A stretch of 64,000 nt of DNA from an uncultured Spirochaetaceae bacterium. GTDB taxonomy: Bacteria > Spirochaetota > Spirochaetia > Sphaerochaetales > Sphaerochaetaceae. The notes under the pieces were generated by a model. It made no database searches. It was not told the DNA's origin and saw only the letters and a program-made list of their open reading frames with translations. The stretch lies in assembly GCA_944390015.1 (NCBI GenBank), contig CALXOL010000014.1, forward strand, positions 1 through 64,000, written 5' to 3'. Shown piece by piece: positions 34,305 through 42,044 of the stretch; the stretch's first letter is position 1; each line of letters opens with the position of its first letter. The position numbers and the translations under genes were made by a program.

Positions 34305-35546
34305 ATGAAAAGATTTATAGCTCTTATCATGGTGATATTTATGCTCAGCCTCCTCTTCGCTGCATCGATAAAAAAAGAGGGGCTTGAGAACCCGTTTCCA
34401 TCGCTTGAGAACCTTGATGAATTTAATTTCGAGCGACAGGGCGAGGTATACCCCGATATGAAGATAAATCTTATCACGACGGAGACAGGAGACGAGATCT
34501 ACTCTTATTTCGGGCACACGAGCCTTGAAATAATCCTTCCATCCCTTCCTCCCCTCTTCTATGACTACGGTTATTTCTCATTCTCCAACGGCTTTTACAT
34601 CAATTTCATATTCGGCCGCCTGCTTTATAACGTATATGCAACCGATGGTGCCATGCGCCTTGACCTTTTTGAAATGGAGGACAGAACAGTCCATAGGACC
34701 GAGCTTAAGCTATCAAACCAGATGAAGAACGCAATCTTCTCATTCCTTCGTTTCAATACGAGGGAGGAGAACAACACATATCTTTATGACTATTACCTCG
34801 ACAACTGCGCAACCAGGGTGAGAGACATCTACAATGAGGCAACGGGCGGAGATTTCAAAAGATGGGCAGAGGAGATTTATAACGGCACGAGCCTGAGAAG
34901 ATGCGCCAATCTCTATCTTGATAAGAACCCCATCGTCTCTTTTACGCTGAACTACCTTGAAGGGCCTTCAATAGATAAGCCAATATCATTATATGAGGAG
35001 TGCTTTCTGCCCCTTCATCTGATGAAGGCGATTGAAGAGTATGAGATGATAGAGAGTGACGTTATCATCACATCAGAGGGCAGAAACCAGTACAGAACGC
35101 TAAGTCTGAACACATGGACGCTAATCTTCTCATTATCCCTATATCTCGTCACTTTCATCCTTTACAGCTCAAAGAGGAGGTGGATCAAAAGGATTGCCGA
35201 TATGCTGATGGGCATACTCTACCTCTATCTTTTCGTTTTAAGCGCAGTACTCCTTTTCATGATAAGTGCGACTAACCATACGGTCACATACTTCAATGCG
35301 AACCTTCTTTACATCAACCCCTTGATAATCATAATGGCAGCAGAGGCCATAAGGGGCAGGAAAATCAATAAGAGATACTGGTATTCAATGATATCCTTAG
35401 CACTCCTTGCTCTCGCATTCATCTTCAAGGCACTCTTTCCCGATGTGTTCATCCAGGATAACCTGAGCGTTTTAATGCTCTCAGGCTCAATCTACCTTAT
35501 AAACATCACACGCTTTTTCATCGAGAGAGAAAAGCAATCCGCCTAA
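34305..35546 (+). CDS. Lnb/DUF4105-type membrane protein
   Basis: A 413-residue protein. After a signal peptide (MKRFIALIMVIFMLSLLFAA), residues 45-210 form the DUF4105/Lnb N-terminal periplasmic domain (PF13387): YFGHTSLEIILPSLPP, FYDYGYFSFSNGFY, and the catalytic-looking LDNCATRVRDIYNEATGG. About five membrane helices follow from residue 255. Lnb proteins of this type have been linked to lipoprotein N-acylation in Bacteroidetes, where the His and Cys are needed; both are present here. It is read alone, divergent from recO. The function in this organism is inferred from the domain. Confidence 0.78.
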   Translation: MKRFIALIMVIFMLSLLFAASIKKEGLENPFPSLENLDEFNFERQGEVYPDMKINLITTETGDEIYSYFGHTSLEIILPSLPPLFYDYGYFSFSNGFYINFIFGRLLYNVYATDGAMRLDLFEMEDRTVHRTELKLSNQMKNAIFSFLRFNTREENNTYLYDYYLDNCATRVRDIYNEATGGDFKRWAEEIYNGTSLRRCANLYLDKNPIVSFTLNYLEGPSIDKPISLYEECFLPLHLMKAIEEYEMIESDVIITSEGRNQYRTLSLNTWTLIFSLSLYLVTFILYSSKRRWIKRIADMLMGILYLYLFVLSAVLLFMISATNHTVTYFNANLLYINPLIIIMAAEAIRGRKINKRYWYSMISLALLALAFIFKALFPDVFIQDNLSVLMLSGSIYLINITRFFIEREKQSA

Positions 35547-35554
35547 TAATGAAA

Positions 35555-36499
35555 TCACATCACGATCTTCGTTCCGGCATCTGAGTACAGTGCGTCATAT
35601 ATATGCTCGGGATCGGTTATCATTCCGATTCCACCGGTGGATTTAACGTAATCGGTCATCGCCTTTATCTTCGGAAGCATAGAGCCAGGCGCGAAATGCC
35701 CCTCTTTCATATATTCCTCAGCCTCTTTGACGCTTATTGTATCAAGTTTCTTCTCATCCGGCTTGTTATAGTTCAGGCAGACCTTCTCAACCGCAGTTGA
35801 AATCACGAAGACATCAGCGCCGATGTCTTTTGCCAAAAGAGCCGCAGCAAGATCCTTATCGACAACGGCTTCCCTTCCATAGAGAAGGCCGTCGCTCTCC
35901 CTAACCACAGGAATTCCACCACCTCCGGCTGCTATGACAATGACACCGGAATCTATGAGCTTACGGATCGTTCCAAGCTCAATGATCTCTTTGGGAAGCG
36001 GGGATGCGACTACCCTTCTCCAGCCTCGCCCCGCATCCTCGACTACGTTCCATCCGTCATTATCCCTATGGTACTCAGCCTCATCCTTCTCCATGAAGGA
36101 GCCGATTGGCTTGGTAGGATTGGAAAAAGAGGGATCTGAATCATCGACAAGCACCTGAGTGACAACCGTCGTCACATCCATATCCAGGCCGATAAGCCTT
36201 AGCTCGTTTCCAAGTGCTTTCTGCAGCTGATAACCAATCGCACCCTGGGTATCTGCCACGCAGCTGTCCAGAGGCACGTTATGGAGAATCTTACGCGCAT
36301 ACTCTGCTCTCAGGAGAATATAACCGACCTGAGGCCCGTTGCCATGCACGATTACCACCTTATGACCCTCTTTCAAAAGTCTTGCGATATGATGAGCTGT
36401 CTTACTTGCCGCCTTATACTGGGCGCTTACAGTGACATGCTTGCTGTCCTCAATCAAGGAATTACCACCGATAGCAATGACAATGAGTTTCTTATCCAT
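35555..36499 (-). CDS. arcC: Carbamate kinase
   Basis: A 314-residue amino-acid-kinase-fold enzyme that makes ATP from carbamoyl phosphate. Typical motifs are IAIGGNSLI, VHGNGPQVGYILLRAEYA, QGAIGYQLQ, VVASPLPKEIIE, IAAGGGGIPVV, and DKDLAAALLAKDIGAD, with SMLPKIKAMTDYV near the end. No arginine deiminase or ornithine carbamoyltransferase gene is near, so the source of carbamoyl phosphate (arginine, agmatine, purine breakdown) is not shown. Confidence 0.95.
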   Translation of the reverse strand: MDKKLIVIAIGGNSLIEDSKHVTVSAQYKAASKTAHHIARLLKEGHKVVIVHGNGPQVGYILLRAEYARKILHNVPLDSCVADTQGAIGYQLQKALGNELRLIGLDMDVTTVVTQVLVDDSDPSFSNPTKPIGSFMEKDEAEYHRDNDGWNVVEDAGRGWRRVVASPLPKEIIELGTIRKLIDSGVIVIAAGGGGIPVVRESDGLLYGREAVVDKDLAAALLAKDIGADVFVISTAVEKVCLNYNKPDEKKLDTISVKEAEEYMKEGHFAPGSMLPKIKAMTDYVKSTGGIGMITDPEHIYDALYSDAGTKIVM

Positions 36500-36596
36500 C
36501 TTTTACTCCTAGCCTCAGCATATCATAGATGCAACAGAACGCAACAAAATTCTTGATGTTTTAGAGAATTCTTTTTTTTTGCAAGATGAGAGGCTA

Positions 36597-38324
36597 TCAA
36601 ATCTTCCACTTGCTGCTTTCCTTCTGCAAAACGACCATATGAGAAAAAATCCCATTCCGTTTCATAAGCTCTTTGGGACTTCCTTCCTCTCTAACACGAC
36701 CGCCTGATAGAACGACAATCCTGTCAGCATTCTCGATTGTCCGCATTCTGTGGGCAATTACAAGAACTGTTTTATTCCTAATCAGTTTCGAGAGCGCGTT
36801 CTGAATCTCCGTCTCGTTTTCGGCGTCCAGAGAGGCCGTAGCCTCATCAAGCAGGATTATAGGAGAGTCCTTTAAAAATGCACGTGCAATTGATATGCGC
36901 TGTCTCTCTCCACCTGAAAGCTCACCTCCGTTCTCGCCGATCATCGTGTTCCATCCGTCAGGAAGTTTCTCGACAAACGGGAGGCACTGTGCCATCTTCC
37001 CGGCTTCAATCACTTCCTCATCCGTCGCATCACGCCGTCCAATCCTGATGTTCTCCATGATAGTGTTATCAAAAAGAGTCACATCCTGAAATACGATTGA
37101 ATAAAGTGATAACAATGACTCCGGATCCGTCTTGGTGACATCCATGCCTCCAACTGTGATCTTGCCTGAATCAGGATCCCAGAAACGGGCTGCAAGCCTA
37201 GAGACCGTCGTCTTACCACCGCCCGATGGTCCGACAAGGGCTGTCACCTCTCCCTGCTTTGCCGTGAACGTTACATCCGATAAGACTTCTTCTCCGCTAC
37301 CATAACCGAAGCGTACATTCTCAAAGGAGATATCATAGCCATTGTTCGTAAGCTCATTCTTTCCTTCCTGTAGGGAATGAAAGAGTATCTCATCCATTCT
37401 TTCGACATTCGTCCTGAGTGAAATGACTGCCGCGAGATTCTGCAGGGAGCTCTGTAGAGGATCGTAAAGGCGTGAGGCGATGAGAAGGTACATGAAGAGC
37501 GTGAGCACATCGATCTCACCGGAAGTAAGAAGGATGGATCCTGTCAGAGCAACAGTTCCGATTCCTATCTTAAGGATGAAGGAAGCGGATACGACAAATA
37601 CAGCCGTACCGACTTCCGAGATGATCGCTCTCTTCTCCACCTTGTCTATCTTCCTGAAGAGGCCGCCAAGATACCGCTTCTCGGCATTGCAGCTCTTGAG
37701 ATCCCTCATTGTCTCTATGCATTCCTGAATGCCATCGGCTACTTCCATCTTCGCATCCATCGAACGCTTTGAGAGTCCGTACTGCACGTTTCTTGAGAGG
37801 ATGACTATCAGGATGGCGATAGGAATCGGCCAAAGGGCAGCAAGTCCCATTCTCCAGTCGAAGAACATGATTGAAAGTGCTGCAATCGTTGTCGAGATAA
37901 CCGCTCCTATAAGCTCGGGAACCCAGTGCGAGAGTCCCGTCTCAAGCGTTGCGGCATCAGCCATTATAGTGCTTGTTATATCCGCAAGATCCTTCTTGCC
38001 GAAGTATGAAAGTGGTATCTTCCTAAGCTTCTCAGCAAGGCTTACCCTCCTCACTCCACTTTCGACATAGGTCGAGAAATAGGTTGCCTTGTAAACACAG
38101 CAGTATGAAATCATGATGAGGGCAACTGAAATGAGGCATAGTGCAGCGTAGAATATTCCACGTCCTCTCAGTGTGTTCATCATCATGTCGGATGCGAGAA
38201 GATAGAGAATACCGACAGGCACGAAGAGCGTCAGATTATGTACTGCGCAGGCTATAAAGCCCTTAACCAGATCCTTTGCACCCTTTTCAGATAGTGCGAA
38301 TGTCCTTTCAAGTCTCTTTATCAT
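36597..38324 (-). CDS. Half-size ABC transporter (exporter fold), second of pair
   Basis: 575 residues from the ATG at 38324, which overlaps the partner's stop (TAATG) and has GGAGG upstream. An N-terminal six-helix ABC membrane domain is followed by a nucleotide-binding domain: Walker A GPSGGGKTTVSRLAAR, signature LSGGERQRISIARAF, Walker B SPIILLDEATASLD, H-loop VLVIAHRM. The two proteins should form a heterodimer. The pairing and a promoter with an iron-box operator resemble the YbtPQ/IrtAB type of siderophore importers built on an exporter fold. The substrate is inferred from this context only; drug or peptide export is the alternative. Confidence 0.82.
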   Translation of the reverse strand: MIKRLERTFALSEKGAKDLVKGFIACAVHNLTLFVPVGILYLLASDMMMNTLRGRGIFYAALCLISVALIMISYCCVYKATYFSTYVESGVRRVSLAEKLRKIPLSYFGKKDLADITSTIMADAATLETGLSHWVPELIGAVISTTIAALSIMFFDWRMGLAALWPIPIAILIVILSRNVQYGLSKRSMDAKMEVADGIQECIETMRDLKSCNAEKRYLGGLFRKIDKVEKRAIISEVGTAVFVVSASFILKIGIGTVALTGSILLTSGEIDVLTLFMYLLIASRLYDPLQSSLQNLAAVISLRTNVERMDEILFHSLQEGKNELTNNGYDISFENVRFGYGSGEEVLSDVTFTAKQGEVTALVGPSGGGKTTVSRLAARFWDPDSGKITVGGMDVTKTDPESLLSLYSIVFQDVTLFDNTIMENIRIGRRDATDEEVIEAGKMAQCLPFVEKLPDGWNTMIGENGGELSGGERQRISIARAFLKDSPIILLDEATASLDAENETEIQNALSKLIRNKTVLVIAHRMRTIENADRIVVLSGGRVREEGSPKELMKRNGIFSHMVVLQKESSKWKI

Positions 38325-40081
38325 TACATTGCCTCCTTGCCAACTTTCCACTCTACCGAGCTCTGGTAATCATTCCACATCTCTCTAAAGAGCCCGTTCT
38401 TCCTCTCAAGCTCATCAAATGTTCCATCTTCTCTGATCTCGCCGTCAGACAGAACATATATCCTGTCGGCGTCCGTGATAGATGAGAGACGATGAGCTAT
38501 CATGATGACAGTCCTGCCATCAAGCATAGATGAGAATGCCTTCTGAACCTTTACCTCGTTATCGGGATCTGCGAAGGCCGTAGCCTCATCAAGTATGATG
38601 GCAGGAGAGTTCTTCAGGATTGTACGTGCAATCGCTATACGTTGAGTCTCTCCGCCTGAGAGATATATTCCCCCGCTTCCAAGTACTGTGTTTATGCCAT
38701 CAGGAAGTTTTTCGATGATATCCATGCATTCTGCCTTCCTGAGAGCTTCAAGTACTTCATCATCGCTTGCATCCGGCCTAGCAAGCTTCACATTGTCCTT
38801 TATCGTTCCCTTTATAAGATGGCTGTCCTGGAAGACGAAGGATACATACTGCATGAGACGCTTTTTCGGGATATCCCTGATATCAAGACCTCCAATCCTG
38901 ATTATTCCTTCCTGCGGATCAAAGAAACGGGCGATGAGGGATGCAAGCGTCGTCTTTCCTCCTCCTGATGGGCCTACGAAGGCAACGAGGGAACCGGACG
39001 GGATATCAAGCGAGACATCGTGGACGGCATTCTTTTTGCCGTCATAGCTAAACGTAACATGTTCCAGCCTCACAGAACTGTCAGAAGGAGTTAGTCCATT
39101 GCGGGCATCGCCCTGTGGCTTCTCGTTCATTATGGTATCCACTCTCATAATCGCATCATGGACTATCATCGCCTCCTCGCTTTTAAACATTATTTTTGTC
39201 AGAGTTATCGAAATGACAGGAGTTATAATCACATAGAAAAGCACATTTAGGATTATTTCCGGTGTGATTCCACCTATGGCGAGTATGAATGAGCCAGCTG
39301 TTATGAATGCGAACGAGCTGTTTATCGCTCCCGTGTATATAATCATCGGCTTCATCAGTTCCTTCGTATATTCAATCACCCATTTCTCGTAGCGGTCGAT
39401 TGAATCCTTGAAAAGACGGAATGAGTAAATGCTCTGCCCGAACGTCTTTACGACAGGGATTCCCCTGACATACTCAACAGCTTGGTTGGACATATCCGCA
39501 AGCGCATCCTGGTACTGTTTCATCCTCTCCTGCATCCTCTCTCCAGTCATCCTCATCATGATGAGAAATCCCAGTACGACAGGAAGAAGGGAAAGAATGC
39601 CGAGTCTCCAGTCAAATAATAGGAGCATTGCGATGAGTCCTATCGGAGTAGCAATCGCGGCTGCCCTGTCCGGCAGCTGATGCGCAAGATATGTCTCTGT
39701 TGCCGCACTTGAGTCGTTGATGATTTTCCTCATCTTCCCGCTTCCAAAGCTCTCTTCCACACCTAAGGGTAGGCTGATTACATGAGAAAGCATATCCTTC
39801 CTCATGTTCGCAGCCACACGGAATGCAGCAATGTGCGAACACATCAGGGCTGCGATGTAGACAAGCATAGAGATGATTGCCAGGGCCACGGCATAAGCGC
39901 CATAGCGTGCTATCATATCATATTCCGATGCAAGCACATCCCGGATTATCAGCCAGATGCAGATGAACGGAAGAAGAGCCAATATTGCTGAGATTGCTGA
40001 GAGTACCCACGAAAGATACGTCAGAGCCCTATATCGTCCTGCATAGCAGAGCAGACGTTCAAGATCTTTGTTCTGTTTCAT
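38324..40081 (-). CDS. Half-size ABC transporter (exporter fold), first of pair
   Basis: 585 residues: an ABC membrane domain (six helices, residues 15-310) with the intracellular stretch AVEYVRGIPVVKTFGQSIYS, as often seen in YbtQ/IrtB-like proteins, then the ATPase domain. Walker A is GPSGGGKTTLASLIAR, the signature LSGGETQRIAIART, and Walker B PAIILDEATAFADPDN. GGAGG lies before the ATG. The promoter holds TATAAT (40114-40119) with an iron-box palindrome right behind it. Iron-siderophore or heme transport is the best guess; the TetR gene upstream would suit drug export too. Confidence 0.82.
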   Translation of the reverse strand: MKQNKDLERLLCYAGRYRALTYLSWVLSAISAILALLPFICIWLIIRDVLASEYDMIARYGAYAVALAIISMLVYIAALMCSHIAAFRVAANMRKDMLSHVISLPLGVEESFGSGKMRKIINDSSAATETYLAHQLPDRAAAIATPIGLIAMLLLFDWRLGILSLLPVVLGFLIMMRMTGERMQERMKQYQDALADMSNQAVEYVRGIPVVKTFGQSIYSFRLFKDSIDRYEKWVIEYTKELMKPMIIYTGAINSSFAFITAGSFILAIGGITPEIILNVLFYVIITPVISITLTKIMFKSEEAMIVHDAIMRVDTIMNEKPQGDARNGLTPSDSSVRLEHVTFSYDGKKNAVHDVSLDIPSGSLVAFVGPSGGGKTTLASLIARFFDPQEGIIRIGGLDIRDIPKKRLMQYVSFVFQDSHLIKGTIKDNVKLARPDASDDEVLEALRKAECMDIIEKLPDGINTVLGSGGIYLSGGETQRIAIARTILKNSPAIILDEATAFADPDNEVKVQKAFSSMLDGRTVIMIAHRLSSITDADRIYVLSDGEIREDGTFDELERKNGLFREMWNDYQSSVEWKVGKEAM

Positions 40082-40095
40082 AAAACCTCCATACT

Positions 40096-40119
40096 AGTTA
40101 GTTATAGCTAACTATTATA
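40096..40119 (-). promoter_or_regulatory. Iron-box operator and -10 of the ABC transporter pair
   Basis: AGTTAG-TTATAG-CTAACT (40096-40113) is a perfect inverted repeat with the same TTAG-N6-CTAA core as the feo boxes. On the minus strand TATAAT (40114-40119) lies directly before it, so the operator covers the transcription start. A good -35 is not seen. Confidence 0.7.
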
Positions 40120-40136
40120 TTCAAAAAAAAGAGACA

Positions 40137-40748
40137 TCACTGCCTCATGCCGAAAAGACTCTCCCATCCAGCCTTGTAAAAGGCCTGGAGGTTCTGGATA
40201 TAAATCCTGGCATCCTCACGGGGGACAGAATGTCTCACCACCTCGAAGAAGGATGTGAAGTAACCAGATGTAACCATATGCTCAAGAAGCGGATCAATTT
40301 CTGGTATCTCCATTCCGTTCTTTCTCATAAGTGCTATGAATTCCTCCGTTGATTCCTCCTCCGTTTTCATCATCTCATCGACCATGTTTGCATAGCGTGT
40401 GCCATCGGAGCACATGAGAATCAGACGGAACTCATCCAGATGATCATAGATATACTCCAGACACCACTCGACACAGCATGCTGTTATATCACCCATCCCA
40501 GATACCTGAGTATCGTATGGCAAGGCGGCAAATTCCTCATGCGCCTGCTTGTATGCATCCATTACAGTCTCATATGCCTCTTTCACAAGCGAGTCGAATA
40601 TATCTTCTTTTGAGGCAAAATAACCATAGAGGGCTCCTGTGGTAACGCCAGATAATGCCGCGATGCGCCTCATAGATGATCCTTGGAAACCTCTTTTCAG
40701 AAATTCATTTTTAGCCGTTTCTAGTATTCTTTTTTCCGTCTCATTCAT
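40137..40748 (-). CDS. TetR/AcrR-family regulator
   Basis: About 203 residues. The N-terminal helix-turn-helix is typical (RILETAKNEFLKRGFQGSSM, then RRIAALSGVTTGALYGYFAS and KEDIFDSLV). The C-terminal ligand domain is helical. The ATG at 40748 has no ribosome binding site, only the palindrome just upstream, so the mRNA may be leaderless. The gene lies 55 bases before the ABC pair, which has its own promoter; read-through is possible. It may control itself and the transporters. Confidence 0.88.
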   Translation of the reverse strand: MNETEKRILETAKNEFLKRGFQGSSMRRIAALSGVTTGALYGYFASKEDIFDSLVKEAYETVMDAYKQAHEEFAALPYDTQVSGMGDITACCVEWCLEYIYDHLDEFRLILMCSDGTRYANMVDEMMKTEEESTEEFIALMRKNGMEIPEIDPLLEHMVTSGYFTSFFEVVRHSVPREDARIYIQNLQAFYKAGWESLFGMRQ

Positions 40749-40751
40749 GGA

Positions 40752-40775
40752 TAACACTGTTATATAACATTGTTA
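40752..40775 (-). promoter_or_regulatory. TetR-type operator at its own start
   Basis: A 24-base near-perfect palindrome: TAACACTGT, TATATA core, ACATTGTTA, with only one mismatched pair. It begins four bases before the TetR start codon, and the TATATAA core could serve as a -10. Autorepression is inferred. Confidence 0.65.
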
Positions 40776-40862
40776 CAAAAGAGTCAATAACCAGATTTTT
40801 CTTTGTATTCCCCTGCCCTTTTCTCTAAGAGGAAAGAAAAAAGTGAAAATTTTTAAAATATA

Positions 40863-40893
40863 GTTAGCAATAACTAACTTATTGTGCTATGAT
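40863..40893 (+). promoter_or_regulatory. Distal promoter with iron-box operator
   Basis: GTTAG-CAATAA-CTAAC (40863-40878) is another TTAG-N6-CTAA palindrome. TATGAT (40888-40893) could be a -10 whose -35 lies inside the box. Downstream is a ten-codon open frame at 40900-40932 (MDLKTEDFCT) starting about where transcription would begin. It may be an extra start for the DUF3793-flavodoxin operon. Confidence 0.5.
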
Positions 40894-40943
40894 ATCCCCA
40901 TGGATCTTAAAACAGAGGACTTCTGTACTTAGTCCCGACTGTT

Positions 40944-40988
40944 TTGAGAGTCCAAATTTTTTAAAGTAATAAGTTAGAGTAATCTAAC
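40944..40988 (+). promoter_or_regulatory. Promoter with iron-box operator of DUF3793-flavodoxin operon
   Basis: TTGAGA (40944-40949), 17 bases and TAATAA (40967-40972) form a good promoter. GTTAG-AGTAAT-CTAAC (40973-40988) follows at the transcription start. The arrangement is the same as at the ABC pair and matches the feo boxes, so the same DtxR-type regulator probably acts here. Confidence 0.72.
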
Positions 40989-41004
40989 AAAAAAGGAGAA
41001 TGCA

Positions 41005-41538
41005 ATCATTCGATTTGAAGAGCTTCTTATAATGCATGCATCCCCGACATTAGCAAATCTGAAACCAGCATCACTAATCTTTATGAGAGATTCAGAACAT
41101 GAAAAAGAGTGCCTGGAAAATCTTGAAAAGCGAGGCCTGATGTTCTTTCCTCTCATAAACAATAAAGGACAGAACCTTCTTCTTGTATATAGAAATGATA
41201 AGTTGAAGCGAGCTTTATCCAATCCTCTCGCATCAAAAATCATGGAACACTTGGGATATCCTGAAGGTCTTGAAGAAAAACTTGGATTTCTGAGAAAGAG
41301 ATTTCAGGCTACCTCATGCCCTCATGAGGTTGGATTCTTTCTTGGATATCCACCAGAGGATGTGAAGGGGTTCATTGAAAACAATGACAAAGATGCCATC
41401 TATTCAGGGTTATGGAAAGTCTACTCAAACAAAGAGAATGCGGAGAAAATTCTGCAGAGATGGGTAAAATGCCGTAGGAAATACATCGAGTGTTTCCTCA
41501 GCGGAACAGATATAACAAGGCTGTGCGTAACAGCCTGA
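41005..41538 (+). CDS. DUF3793 family protein
   Basis: About 177 residues of DUF3793 (PF12672): HASPTLANLKPASLIF near the start, EVGFFLGYPPEDVKGFIEN, then GLWKVYSNKENAEKILQRW and KCRRKY. The family is found beside feo genes and flavodoxins in anaerobes; function unknown. The start is odd. The first in-frame ATG (41032) cuts off FEELLIM, a normal part of the N-terminus. The ATG at 41000 is in another frame and only one base from GGAG. In-frame ATC (41005) and ATT (41008) lie six and nine bases after GGAG (40995-40998), so a rare non-AUG start or an early frameshift is likely. Flavodoxin follows ten bases after the stop. Confidence 0.75.
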   Translation: MIRFEELLIMHASPTLANLKPASLIFMRDSEHEKECLENLEKRGLMFFPLINNKGQNLLLVYRNDKLKRALSNPLASKIMEHLGYPEGLEEKLGFLRKRFQATSCPHEVGFFLGYPPEDVKGFIENNDKDAIYSGLWKVYSNKENAEKILQRWVKCRRKYIECFLSGTDITRLCVTA

Positions 41539-41548
41539 GGAGGAATCA

Positions 41549-41968
41549 ATGAAGATTGCACTTGTTTACTATTCGGGAACAGGCAACACAGAGTCAATGG
41601 CAAAGGTCATTGAAGAAGAGCTTAATGGGAAAGCTGATGTGGAAATCATCGATCCAGCAGCTTTCGGACCTGGCAACATCGAAGCATATGATGCATTTGC
41701 ATTCGGTTGCCCCGCAATGGGCGCGGAAGTCCTGGAAGAAGATGTATTCGAGCCTATGTTTTCTTCAATCGAAGGTCTTATCTCAGGGAAGAAAATCATA
41801 CTTTTCGGCTCCTATGGATGGGGTGACGGTGAATGGATGAGAAACTGGAAGGAACGATGCATCACAGATGGTGCCATCCTCTCATACGATCCTGTAATCG
41901 CAAATGAAGCACCAGATGATGAGGCTATTGATTCTTTGAGGAAAGCAGCTGAATCGTTAATTGCATAA
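41549..41968 (+). CDS. Flavodoxin
   Basis: A 139-residue short-chain flavodoxin. The FMN phosphate loop is YYSGTGNTESMAKVI (residues 8-22), followed by the 50s loop FGCPAMGAEVLEEDVFEP and the 90s loop FGSYGWGDGEWMRNW. It replaces ferredoxin as electron carrier when iron is short. That fits the iron-box operator in front of the operon and the DUF3793 partner. A strong terminator follows. Confidence 0.95.
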   Translation: MKIALVYYSGTGNTESMAKVIEEELNGKADVEIIDPAAFGPGNIEAYDAFAFGCPAMGAEVLEEDVFEPMFSSIEGLISGKKIILFGSYGWGDGEWMRNWKERCITDGAILSYDPVIANEAPDDEAIDSLRKAAESLIA

Positions 41969-41988
41969 AGCATTCTTCTCTTCTGATT

Positions 41989-42032
41989 GAGGACCGGTCC
42001 AAATACGTGTTTTTTTGAACTGGTCCTCTTTT
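41989..42032 (+). terminator. Rho-independent terminator after flavodoxin
   Basis: GAGGACCGGT (41989-41998) pairs with ACTGGTCCTC (42019-42028, one G-U pair); a T-rich tail follows to 42032. Confidence 0.8.
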
Positions 42033-42044
42033 ATTCAGTCTAAT

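Noticed and set aside
36560-36596. Terminator with T-run at 36568-36577
   Set aside because: The T-run lies on the plus strand where no plus-strand gene ends nearby, and the stem (AATTCT/AGAATT) is weak.
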